The position numbers and the translations under genes were made by a program. A DNA stretch of 64,000 bases, taken from contig OZ023217.1 of NCBI GenBank assembly GCA_963995525.1, positions 7,221,070 through 7,285,069 of the forward strand, given 5' to 3'. Numbering within the stretch: position 1 is the stretch's first letter; each line of letters begins with the position of its first letter. Of this stretch, positions 36,318-48,171 are shown piece after piece. The DNA comes from Escarpia spicata (lineage: Eukaryota > Annelida > Polychaeta > Sabellida > Siboglinidae). The notes beneath the pieces were generated by a model. That model had not been told where the DNA came from, ran no database searches, and saw only the letters and a list, made by a program, of their open reading frames with translations.

Positions 36318-39300
36318 CTGAGATGTCATCTCACAATACTAGTAGACTGCTACTGTTTTAATGTCGAGATAAAATATGTGAGGGCCTGGGGACATGACTA
36401 GATCAGACGGCAATCACTTGTGGGTGGCTGCCACGTCTGTCTAGTTGGGAGTACACAATGGCCGTCCAATTAGCCCTCAATACTATCTTTGTCCTCCTTT
36501 GTTTTAGTGGGTTCCTATCAAACATTGTGGCCACACAGATCTGGGTTTATAAACGATGTGGACAAGTGTTTCACTTCCCTAACGATAATACTTCCGTCTC
36601 AATTGATTTGCTCCAATCGTTAATTATACATTCATTGATGTTCAAATTTGTGGGTTTTTTATGTAACGTGTTCAGTCGGATTATCATAAGAGTGCATATT
36701 TTTTTGAATATCATCGAAAGAATTTACTTTGTTAGATCAGGCAACTTATATTTGAATAACCTTTTGCTATAGCAGTATCTAATCAGACCACTTTTGTAGT
36801 GTTTATTGAATTTTTACCAGACCTGGTCAATATAGTTTAACGTTTGTCTGATTATACCATCAAAAACCGACAAATTTAAGAAACAATTCTGTAGTGGATA
36901 GGTTTACTTTTACCAAATGAGACGAGCGAAAAAAAATTAATTAAGGACAGACCTTTAACAATCATCAAAAACACACCGATAGCATTTATTCTTTTCATGT
37001 GACTCCTCATTAGATTAAACAATGCACAAAACCTGCTTCACAACACTAAATCAGTCCTGCATACTGATCAGTGTCGGCATATAAACATGTCAAATCAGTG
37101 GGAACCATTTAATAAATAACATTTTAATGCTCGAGCAGGTGGGAGGCGAATGCTAAAAAGCACCAATTAACGTCTAATGTTAATACCCATGGGTGTTTTC
37201 CCTCAGTTCTTTCCCACCCACCCCCCCTTTCTGTCCATGGGCTGCCTGGACTTTTTATGGTTTTTCCGCCAGTAAATTTCTAAGAACACAGACCAAGTGA
37301 GAAGAAACAGCACAAAATTTAATTTAAATGAGGCGTGATTAAAGAAAGAACACTAACAGTGGAAAGAAATCAACATAAAATTACTAGAGAAACTATTAAT
37401 GATTACATTGGGGGGTAATTTTTTGCACTTTTATGGTCAGAAGGGGAACAAAATGTGAAGGCTTTCAACAAAGATTGGTGTTGTCTGGGTGGAAATATGT
37501 TTAAAATGATAGCACAGAATCAAGAGCCGTATTCGTTCAACGTTTAATAGTTCCAGAAAAATAACAGTTTAGTGTGCACATACATACCAAATTGTTTCAA
37601 GACGGAAAGGATTGTTAGTCTACAATTTAATCAATGCCATATATAAATGCTTAGCTTTGTTTTATATAAATGCTTAGCTTTGTTTTATATAAATCATACA
37701 CAGATATTAGCACAGAATTACAAGTATTTCATTAAGCCATTTTAAGTAAGGGGTCATCCAAGAATACCACTTTTTGAGACCAACCAGTGAAGCAAACAAG
37801 AAACATGGCAACATTTCAGGATTCTAGGATGACATCACCCCACTTGAAAAAAGTAGTTCCGGGCAGGGAATTAGTCTGTGGCCTACATCAATCAACACCC
37901 GATCCAATCACCCCATCTTTCCTCTGCTGCTGAAGCTTCCATCACTTCCTAAACCCGTAAACAAATACAGCAGACGGGAAGAAATTTAAGGATGATAATG
38001 ACTAAACCACCAGTTTGTGGGGTTGAGTCAGGGGGTAGGGTTGTTGACAGCTGGGTGATGGGGGGCTGATGTAACCATGCTGATGATATCACAGAGCCAG
38101 TCATAGGGGACCCTGTTTGATTTCTAACTGTACACCTGACATCTGTTGCATATTTGACAGGGTTATTCCCATGCATTGTTGTATGATTACTGTCATAACA
38201 GAAATGGCAATTTGGCATTGTGTGAGGAACTAATTTCTTTTCCAACGAATATTCTATATATATATGATTTTTGTACAAGATTTTCTACTGAATATTCTTC
38301 CTATCAAAATTTATGTGGCCATGAAAACTATATTTAATTCTATAACATATTCTATAGAATTCTACAGAAAGTGGCCATATAATTATACAGAAAATGTACA
38401 GAATTCTATAGAATTTTTGCTAAGGGTAGTCACCCCTCACCAGTCAGGAGTCCATTCCTTCTTCTACTTTTTGTTCCTTAATAATGTAGTAAAATGCCTG
38501 TTCCACAAGACCACTGAGTCCCTTTACTGACATCTCCTCCCAAATATCCCTACGAGCCTCCCCAGGGACTGTACTGCACCCTGCTAATGTCCACACCTGG
38601 GGATGTTTATTTGTTTTTATCAGCTATAGTAGCAACCCCATGTCACTGGGAACTACGTGACCTAGAGACAGAGAGAGGGTATAGGACTGGAAGACTTCTA
38701 TAGTGGCACCCTTGGGAATGAGTCACCCTGGGAGGGGGGGCAGAGGCTTGCTTGTTGTTCTCCAAAAGGTGGGGTACATTGGCACTACAACAGGGGCTAG
38801 CCTGCAGCCAAATATTATCATCTGCCCAGAGGTTATCATCCTTTGCCAAACTGGAGAAAATTCGCCAGTGAAAGAATCCAATTAGGACAACTAACAAGAT
38901 CAGTGAACCCTGCCATAGGCTCTCTATGATAGATATGATGGAGACTGGGGGAGACACTGCATTCTACCACACATTTCTTCTTCTCCATTCAAGCAGGACA
39001 TGACAGCTGATGACAATCTGCTTTCCAGTGAACAGTTCAGAAAGTAGCTGTCACACTGCTGCAAAACTGTTTATGTCACTGACAAATGACAACTGCTATT
39101 CTACCATAACTACATTTTAATGACCTGTTCTGAAAGATAGGGTGGATATCTGATCAATATCTTCACTGATATCCATCCAATGGGTGAATTAAAAACGCAT
39201 GTACTTCTGTGCATGTTCCGAATGAGTCAGATACAGCAATTACTGTCATCATGTTACACTGATCTCTGGGAAACTTACACCACTTCACCGAGTGATATCA

Positions 39301-40604
39301 AATAGCATCCTCCACTTGAGAGCCAGCTAGGCAGTGCACCCGTATCACAGACTTCAACAAGAACAGGAAGTCTCCGGTTAACCTCCAGGCCAGTATATCA
39401 CCATCGCATAACCACACACCAGGGATGATTAATTCCTTCTCTCTCACCTCGATATGAGTTAAGCACTGCTCCCCACGTCCAGTAACCCTACACCACAGAC
39501 TTCCAAGTTGCGGGATGTCAGTAGTCAACTTTTCAATTTTTCAATTATGCAAATGTGGCAGCTGTTGGTGGCCGAGTCATAAATCATAACCGCAGGAAAC
39601 TGTATTACTTCTCCCTGCCTCTCTGACTGGGTCATAGGGGCTTACTCAGGGTGGTGAAAGTGTAAATTTATTTCCATACACCACATGACTGTCCTTGTAC
39701 CTTCTAATTACGTCCAGCAAAACCACATGAACCTGGGCAGATAAAAGGGAGACTTATATTTTTATTTTTATAAATTATTTTTTAAAAGAATTATTCCACT
39801 GGAATGTTTCCTTTCAAAGATATATTGTTTCTTATGAAAGATTTGCTTGCCTCTGAACAGGAGGGATAAAGTTCACTTTTGCATTGGCATGAAAATGGCC
39901 ACTCTAATTATTGTTCGCTTTGATTCAACATAACTAACTATAGAAAATATAAATATTAATAACGTCTGCTATAATCATTAGTTTATTGTTCACAACTCTA
40001 ATCAGTTTCTTCTTCCTTTTAAACTTCTGCGCTCTTGCAAGTGTAATTAAAAAAAACTACTATAATCATAACAAGGATTAAGTTGACGGTATGGCAACCA
40101 AGATTCCCACTCAACCAAAAAACCCCAATGTAGGGAAAATTGGAGTAAAACAAGGGTATATTTTTATCATCCCTTCCCGTGTTCATTACCTACAGGGTGA
40201 CCACTTGAATCGCCCAACTAGCTGATCAATCCTCATCATTCCTGCCATGTAGTGCCTGTGTCTGTACCTAGCTACATTGTAAACACGGGTAACACCACAG
40301 CCTGTGCAGGTTACCGTGGCAACAAGGCAAACATTACAGGCAGTGCAGGAGAGAACCCTGGGTAGGGAGATGAAACAGCCTCGGTCTGTTTACAGATGCA
40401 CACCTGTCATTGGATCTCAGTACAGGTACCTTGTGGGTCAACAGCCAGTCAGAGCGCTGTTGACTAGAGGCAGGGAGGATATATAGTTCAACCTGCATAT
40501 GTAGTCTAGATATGTGACGATGCATGTTGTCAACTCATTGTGTCTGGGTTGTATTTATAATACACGCTGTGTACATGCATGTTTAGTTATAATTATATGT
40601 GGGG

Positions 40605-40737
40605 TGCATGTCAGTGTGTGTGCGTGCATGCGTGTGTGCGTGCTTGCGTACGTACATTCATTAGTGTGTGTCTGCATGCGTCTGTGTGTGTATGATGCCA
40701 TATGTGTGCATACCTGCGTGCGTGCGTGCGTGCGATT
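40605..40737 (+). repeat. GTGT/GCGT-rich simple repeat
   Basis: Alternating purine-pyrimidine GTGTGTGC and GCGTGCGTGC words, interrupted. This type of tract favours left-handed DNA. Confidence 0.85.
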
Positions 40738-41233
40738 GTGCCTTCAGTAAAACATTCCTCTATTTTTCTACCTCTCAACTAACACCCTCTCCCCCCTCCA
40801 ACATAACAAGGACATCGTTCAAGACTGAACTGACCCACAGAGGTAATTTGATTCCACCTCCATTTCTACATACGTTCCTTTCCACGTCTAAGACTCTAAG
40901 AATGCAACACCAGTTCCAAATATGGTCCATGTCAACAACATGACAGCAAAGTCAGCTGTAAAACGACAGAAGGAGATTACCCGACGAATCCCAAATGGCC
41001 GATTATTAGTCATAAATTGGTTATAGAGCCAGCTGTGTCATTTACTGGTGCTCTGGGATGACCACTTTGTGCCCTCATCAGCCCACTGAATACTAATGTC
41101 CATCTTTGGACAATCCCCCTCCCAATGGGGCCCTACCCAAATTGACCAATACAAATTACATCATCATCAATACTGGACATAATGAGTATTATGGAGGGAC
41201 TCTATGTGGCAGCCTACCCCCCAGGCAGAGGGA

Positions 41234-41264
41234 TGGGGTGGGGTGGGGTGGGGTGGGGTGGGGT
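41234..41264 (+). repeat. (GGGGT)n microsatellite
   Basis: Six consecutive GGGGT units, G-quadruplex-prone on the plus strand. Confidence 0.95.
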
Positions 41265-42221
41265 ATCTACATTAACTGCTGAATCAACTCCACTTACTGA
41301 AGCATTCTCCACTAGTGGAAGCATTTAAATGTAAAAACACACAAGCTGCACAGACCTTAAATACGTATTTGCTTTGCCAAATTGGGATTTATAGCGTCTA
41401 TATTTGTAAGCTAGAGTGCTTGGCATTTGTACATGTGATGCTCGTGGATTTTCTGGTGTATTTGGAAATTAAACACTGCTCAAACTACTACTACAAATTA
41501 AATTAAGAAATACTCGTCAGATTATTTCAAATGATAACACTTTTCAGACATCTTAAATTTTGTTTTGTCCTAATCTGTTTAATAAAATCCTTGAAAATAT
41601 TTTGGACAATAGATTTTGCTTTTCACATGATGCCCATTTGCACCATCGATATTGAATATATATAAATTTTCTGCAATTGTTGCTGTTAAATGCACAATGA
41701 CAGCTGTCATTCTGGCATTCCTTTCAGACATTCTGGCATTTCCTGCCAGTCGCAGCCAATAATCTGTACACATTCGATTGACTGTGCCTAATTGAGAGAC
41801 ACTAATATCACAAGGCATTTGGCTAACCTTCATCCAGTGGCAGCGAAGCATGTAAGTTTGGAAGGCTTCCTACACCTTGCTGAAAGGGTTTAACACCTGC
41901 TCCATCAGTGTTTACACATCTGCCAAGGCTCTTGTTAAGCTGATTGGAAACTGTTTGCATGGTCCCACCCTTGACTATCCATTCAGGCATGGCACATAGA
42001 GACCAGGTAACTGGTCTCAGGGGTATAACAGAGTTGTCAGAGTTGACATGAAAGATGTTTTGTTAAATGCACTTTAATTTGTAAGGAATTCGTTCAACTT
42101 TTCTATGGCCTCGCGTTCAATAAATTACTCTTTTTCAGCAACCAAGTTGTCAATGTTTATGCATGCATGCTCAAAGTCTATTAATGCTTTCCTATTGTAT
42201 CAGTCAAACCGGTGCTCAGAC

Positions 42222-42306
42222 AGTTGCTCACTGGACAGTTGCTCACCACGGAAACAAACAAGCGGACAGTTGCTCACCCTTATGAAAAAGCGGACAGTTG
42301 CTCAGC
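42222..42306 (+). repeat. Interspersed 'GGACAGTTGCTCA' repeats
   Basis: Four copies of 'g(g/c)acagttgctca' at about 22-36-bp intervals, separated by unlike spacers. Confidence 0.85.
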
Positions 42307-42850
42307 CTCAATCTGTCAGTTTCATGACAAAAATGCAAGCATCGTGTTTTTATTTATAATGTGTTCTAATTGTAACATCTACAAGCATTAATTAAATCAA
42401 ACGATTTGTCAGACCATACAATGTCAATGCATGCATTGACACGCATACACAGTACTCTAATTTTATTAACACATTTACTAATAAAGACCCCCCTGGTACA
42501 TTTTATCTCATGATATATCAACCACAAGGACCTTCAGAAATAAATAACGCACGCATCGATATCCAGCACTCAACAGCAATCCATCCAAACACACAATCAA
42601 CACTGCGTTATGCACATCAATAATTAATGCTATCGCAGCGTGTTATATATTGATTCCTTTAAACGGCGTAAACGGCAAGTGTACAACCTCATACTCAAGT
42701 GACTTGTAGTTTTCCAGTCAATCACTACATGCTCCCAATAGACCCCAGTAGAGATACAGCTGGGGAGCCTTCCCCAACTGTATCCTAATCACAATAATAG
42801 AAACATGCCTTCATTTCTACTCCACTAAACAAAATTGTCAATCTTTTCCT

Positions 42851-43551
42851 AGAACCCTTAAACCTGCAGAAAAAAAGGGATTTTTTTCCTAGAAGTCTCT
42901 CACCCACTCGTGTCAGCCACTGGGGTCAAACATCAGTGGCTTCAATCATCCGTCTCCAGGTTTCTCTGCCTGCCATTGCTGTCTTCTGCTCCTCCACATC
43001 TTCCTTTATTTAATCAGTCGATGTAAGTTGCTGCTGGTCTTCCTGCCTTGGGCCTTCCATGTGTCGGTTGCCACAAGATGGTCTTAGATGCCATTCCATC
43101 CTTATGTGTGTAGCAGTGTCCGGCAAATCTCAGTCATCTTCTTCTTATTTTATCAGTGACTTTACACATTCCACTGTATAATTCTATGTTTGTCAAATGC
43201 TGTTGTCAATGAAAGTTAAATGCGGCTCGAATCATTCTTGTATAACATCCGTCTAGTTGTCTGTCAAGTTTTTCGTTATTGTCCATGTTTTGTATTCACA
43301 GAGTAGCACAGACTCTACTGTTGCAATAAACAGTCGCTGCTTGATTTTGCGCAAGAGTGTAGATTTTCATAGTAGGTTTAGTTGGTTGAGTGCTCTCCAC
43401 GCCACTGCCTTCCTGGTTGTGATGTCTCTGTCTGTTGTGTAGACCCAGGAGCCAAGATATTTGTAGTCATCAACCTTCTCTAAAACAGCTCGTTCTCTGG
43501 TAACGATGCTGGTGTTTCCTAGAAATAGAACCCTCAAACCTGCAAAAAAAA
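42851..43551 (-). pseudogene. 5'-truncated, decayed LINE (reverse transcriptase C-terminal part)
   Basis: Read on the minus strand, the open part (43567 downward) contains VDDYKYLGSWVYTTDRDITT, the 'KYLG' segment at the C-terminal side of non-LTR reverse transcriptases, then RKAVAWRALNQL. Further matches after in-frame stops are VESVLLCEYKTWTIT, LDGCYTRMIRAAF, LRFAGHC and PTHGRPKAGRP, all in the usual order for this group. At least five stops interrupt the frame. The segment is bounded by 25-bp near-identical direct repeats, 'agaaccct' plus 'aaacctgca' and an A run, at 42851-42875 and 43527-43551, which fit a target-site duplication. A T run at 42881-42887 would be the 3' poly-A. Confidence 0.82.
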
Positions 43552-46500
43552 TGCAGAAGTAACCCAAAGTACAGAACTATTCTCATCTCAAAAAACAATA
43601 CAGTAACGACCCAGAAATTAGACAACAGAGACCCAAAAATAGTGGCCATTCACCTACAACACAAATATAACATCGCCAGAGCTAGTAAACACTTAAGAAG
43701 CACCCGTCTCTTTCAAAGCATGTCAACAGTCATGGATGACATCAGCCGATTCACGCCAGATTAAGCCGAGGCTGTCTGCTACTCATTTTTTAATATGATA
43801 TTATAAATTTATACTACAATAAATATGTTGAAGGTGTACTGCCAGCCAAATTATGTGAAATGAAACCAAAACAGTGTTCACAATTTGAATATTTTGACGG
43901 TAAAATGTTTAAATTGTAAACACAACATTCAGATTCTTAACATGCTCTATTGGCAATACTGCAGACTATACGGACTAATCACACGGCCCTTTGATGTCCA
44001 TCACTTATGAGTGGTTCAGTGAACTTCCTGCTAATGATTACCACACATGGGTGATTCCAAGTACCAGAACAAAAAACCTGACCTTAAGCTAAAATTACGA
44101 TTATAGGGTTTTACAAGTTATATTTAAGGTTATACAATGCCAACTAACACAAAGGTTTTTCCAGCTTCTTGACAAAGCAGTGATTTTACAAATGTTTGCT
44201 TCTCTTTCCAAGTTAAGACTACATAACCCCCTGTACAACACTGACATGTATCCGAGATAATTACTAGAAGCATCCAGCATTTTTGTAGACATCATTAGTA
44301 CTCCTAGTTGCCTCCCGCTTGCCACTCCCAATTGGCATGCCTTGACTGCACTTGTTTCTGGGTCAGACCTTCCTCACACGGGTTGTTACCAAGCTTCCTA
44401 AAAGTGCACATGGACATTGCCAGATTCCAGTTTCCGAAGACTCAAAACCACAGCTCATCTACTAGTGTGCTTCTTCGTCACTAGAGGGCATCCCAGTGGT
44501 GAGTAGTTAATCAATGTCTCCCAGCATAAAGATTTCCCGCAGTGTGTAGAACATTTCAACTACATTTACCTGCAGCCAAAGCTAGAGGGAGAGAGAAAAC
44601 ATTGATGCGAATCTTTGATACTCTATTACCTTAATTAAAAACGTTGATTTTATTTAAATGAAAAACAATTTCTCATCTAGTAAACAAACGTTATGGAATT
44701 TATTAAAACAGTTTCTACCTCAACAAGAATTCGCTTGCACACACACGCACGCACGCACGCACGCATGCACGCACACACACATTCCATGAGTCATTGCGAC
44801 ATGGCTTCCTACTGATTACCTTCCAAATTGCTAAATATGTTTAGCAACAGAAACTCTTGTGAACTCTGGCTACATTAAAAGGAAACAGTCTCTTCGTAGT
44901 TTAGTAAGCCCGTAACAACGATCCAATTCGGAAGGTATGACCCCCGGAGCACATTCAAATAGTAAACAAAACATCCAGCTTAAAAACTAGTTTTATTGGC
45001 AATACGGCCGATTCTAGGTGAGTTAACTGCAATACCCTTTGCTGTTCAACGATGCTCACTTTCCCACGGTCAACACAGCAGACTTCCAGTTAGAAATTAC
45101 TACTCCTGCGAATTCTGGGTAGATGAACAGATTACGTCCCTGTAATACTATCTGAAACATCTTCAAATAAATGTGTGACAATGCACAAACTATGCTTTCT
45201 GATAACAGTTACCCCTTCACTTGGAAAATCACCCCTAACCTCTATCCTGGTGTTAATTACAGCTTTTACCCCATATCAAGTCATCATACAGTGTACACAG
45301 GGCATGGCCAGTTACAATTCCTTAATTACATTTTTAATTCCTTTTACTACACATTCGGGCACCAGGATGTTTTCGCAAGTGTAATTATTTCACTAAGCTA
45401 ATAACTTCCCCAGTTTAATGCACTCGAGTCGCCTAACACGAAAACGGGAACCAGTGGAGACAGTCTGGATGAGATCACCCCTAGATGGATAGGATGCACA
45501 CAACCAGGAATACCCAAACCCAACAACCCCTTTTGGGCCCCAAAACTTTGATCCTCCCAAACCGCACCTCCTGACCCCAGTTCCAAATAAACGATCAACT
45601 GGATTATCTGGGAACCTTCTGTCACGCACTCTGCCTTTGGCTGACCTCTCTCCCTTCCTACTGACAGAACTACCCCATCTGCCTAAAAAGACTAGGCAAG
45701 GGAGGACATTTTTTGCATTCCGAAGTCCTTCACACTGCCTAATTACAGGGTCCAAATCACTCCTCATTGGCTTACATGAACTCTTGGGAACATATAGCGG
45801 TACGGCTGCAAGCTACATGAGAGAAGGCATTCTTCTGAGGTTATACCCAAAGGCATAAACTACATATCTAGACTGCTTATGGGACAAAATGTTATTTACT
45901 GATTCGATCTTGATGTCCAGTTTCTGTGGTCAAGCCCTGAACCCAGATCAAGTCTGGACCAAATAAATCACCAAGCTAATCTATTTGTGCTTGGGTAAAT
46001 ATGAGTTCAAGGGTTGCTTGACTTTGCCACTTCAATCACATCCTCTGTATAGACTGAAGTCTGGTCAGCTCGTTTGGACATACAATGGCTTCTCTTTGCC
46101 TAATGACCAATAATGTTCACATACATTTTGGCAATTCCTGTCTATTTAAATTTTTTAAGGGATTTCTCCACATTTACTCATTATTTAGGTATAACATTTT
46201 ATTATTTTTACCATGAGGGTTAGTAAATATCAACAGTGGCAAAAAAATAATATAAAATGCATTTACTGACCAATGCAGTTAGTTAACTCCATCCTGCTAC
46301 ATATAAAAAGAGCATTAACATCTTATACTAGGCAAACATCAGATAACAGGGGGATGATACCCTTAAATTTCCCACCCCCTGCCGAGATCTATATGAGGAA
46401 CTATGCAATTCACCCAAACCCACCCACAGGGGTAGAATAAAATGCCCCACATTATGACAATAATCACCTACAGAATCTGGAATCCTGTTCTTAAATCCCT

Positions 46501-47497
46501 CTTAAACTTTATGCCATAAATAATACTGGCTAATAATAAAACAATCTCCATTTTAGTGTCTATTCCCCCTGCTGGATGGCGAGTGGTCTTGTCTGCTCAC
46601 AAGAATAACAGCAGAGGAGAAAAATTAGCAACGTTGGAGCAGAATCTCACCTATTTTGGACTCAAGATAGAGACTACATTTGCTTTGTAGTCACTCCCAT
46701 ATCATATAGCTTCATAATCTCAAAGTACTGATAACATTTGCTCTTATACGGTGCCTCAAAATCACTGTATGATGAGTCACAGGGGCGTCTGTTAGGCAAC
46801 GCCATGGCAACAAATGATAACCATGTGAGCGAATGATGTTGTGGTAAACTGTAAAACACAGGGTGTTCTTTAGAAACAAGAACATTAGCTAACTATTCTT
46901 TTAATGAAAAAGTATTAGTCTAAAACTGTGCAAAATGAATCATTATTGCAATGTTCGGTGGATTACATGATAACAATAATAGCAAACTATTTATTTTAAA
47001 CACTAATATATCCAGAGTCAAACTCTGTTTATTATGTTTACATTTTAATAAAATGCTAAGACTTAAATATTTAAATACATAGCTACACTAAAAATAACAA
47101 TTTTTTTTAACTTATTATTACTAAGGGGAGAAAAAAAACATTTTATTAAATATTAGCTATCAGTTCTTATGAGTGATAAATATTTAGTATAAATATTATT
47201 TTTAATGTAACAAATTATATAGTTTGGTGTTGTTTGTCTCAGAAATGGCCAGGTACAGACAGACCAGTGACAAAGGGGAGTATGTCAGGTTGGCTGGTCA
47301 TTAGACTAGAGATGACAGCAAGCAATGGTCACTTGCTCAGACAAATGACTGCAGGCCATGTGTCCAGATGGGAGTGGACATCTGGTCCTGTGCTGTCCAA
47401 CCAGATTTGTCACCAACACTGACCACCTGTCACTGAGCCTGTGGCCAGTGATGGTGAAGTGGTCAAGCCTCACAATATGGCTGAAGGTCACACACTC
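43552..47497. other. Non-coding stretch
   Basis: AT-rich, with a (CACG)n microsatellite at 44737-44791. Small frames, including the 124-codon minus-strand frame at 45393-45767, have no recognisable domain. Confidence 0.5.
44737..44791 (+). repeat. (CACG)n/(CA)n microsatellite
   Basis: 'cacacacacgcacgcacgca' and continuing alternating purine-pyrimidine units. Confidence 0.95.
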
Positions 47498-47905
47498 CAG
47501 TTGTAACATGCCTGAACTACTGTTACACCCACAGTTGTAACATGCCTGAACTACTGTTACACCCACAGTTGTAACATGCCTGAACTACTGTTACACCCAC
47601 AGTTGTAACATGCCTGAACTACTGTTACACCCACAGTTGTAACATGCCTGAACTACTGTTACACCCACAGTTGTAACATGCCTGAACTACTGTTACACCC
47701 ACAGTTGTAACATGCCTGAACTACTGTTACACCCACAGTTGTAACATGCCTGAACTACTGTTACACCCACAGTTGTAACATGCCTGAACTACTGTTACAC
47801 CCACAGTTGTAACATGCCTGAACTACTGTTACACCCACAGTTGTAACATGCCTGAACTACTGTTACACCCACAGTTGTAACATGTCTGAACTACTGTTAC
47901 ACCCA
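47498..47905 (+). repeat. 12 x 34-bp homogeneous minisatellite
   Basis: Twelve head-to-tail copies of 'cagttgtaacatgcctgaac' followed by 'tactgttacaccca'. All are identical except the last, which has one C-to-T change at about 47885. Each unit holds the inverted pair TGTAACA ... TGTTACA around a 12-nt spacer, so it can form a hairpin. Confidence 0.98.
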
Positions 47906-47940
47906 CAGTTCACATTCATTGAACCAGTTCTAAATAAGTA

Positions 47941-48109
47941 CAGTAGAACCTTTGTTACGACCACCCCTGTAATACAGCCACCTTGCAAGTAAGGTCACCT
48001 TGGGACAGTCCCAAATTATTTCTGTAAGAGTAAAGTATAGGAAATTAATCCCGCTAACACAGTCACCTTGCTATTAATTTGTCACCGAGGGTGGCCTTAA
48101 TACTAATAG
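47941..48109 (+). mobile_element. MITE copy, 'CAGTAGAACC' family
   Basis: It begins CAGTAGAACCTTTGTTACGA after TA and carries the family-specific 'cagccaccttgcaa', 'gggacagtcccaaat' and 'agtataggaaatta' blocks. The right end 'ggtggccttaatac' runs into the adjacent octamer repeat. Imperfect direct repeats ('attgaaccagttctaaataa' at 47917 and 'catgaactagttccaactaa' at 48187) flank the element and repeat together. Confidence 0.75.
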
Positions 48110-48171
48110 TCCTACTGTCCTACTGTCCTACTGTCCTACTGTCCTACTGTCCTACTGTCCTACTGTCCTAC
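48110..48171 (+). repeat. (TCCTACTG)n octamer microsatellite
   Basis: Seven perfect TCCTACTG units and a partial one abut the end of the MITE. The unit contains CTACTG, resembling the expected MITE terminus, so it may have expanded from that end. Confidence 0.95.

Larger units (their letters stand above)
36318..42204. other. Non-coding stretch
   Basis: Contains a 23-bp duplication 'tatataaatgcttagctttg' plus ttt (about 37640-37690), GT/GC-rich simple repeats (40605-40737) and a (GGGGT)n tract (41234-41264). A signal-peptide-like open frame at 36458-36772 is discussed among the findings. No exon is called. Confidence 0.5.
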
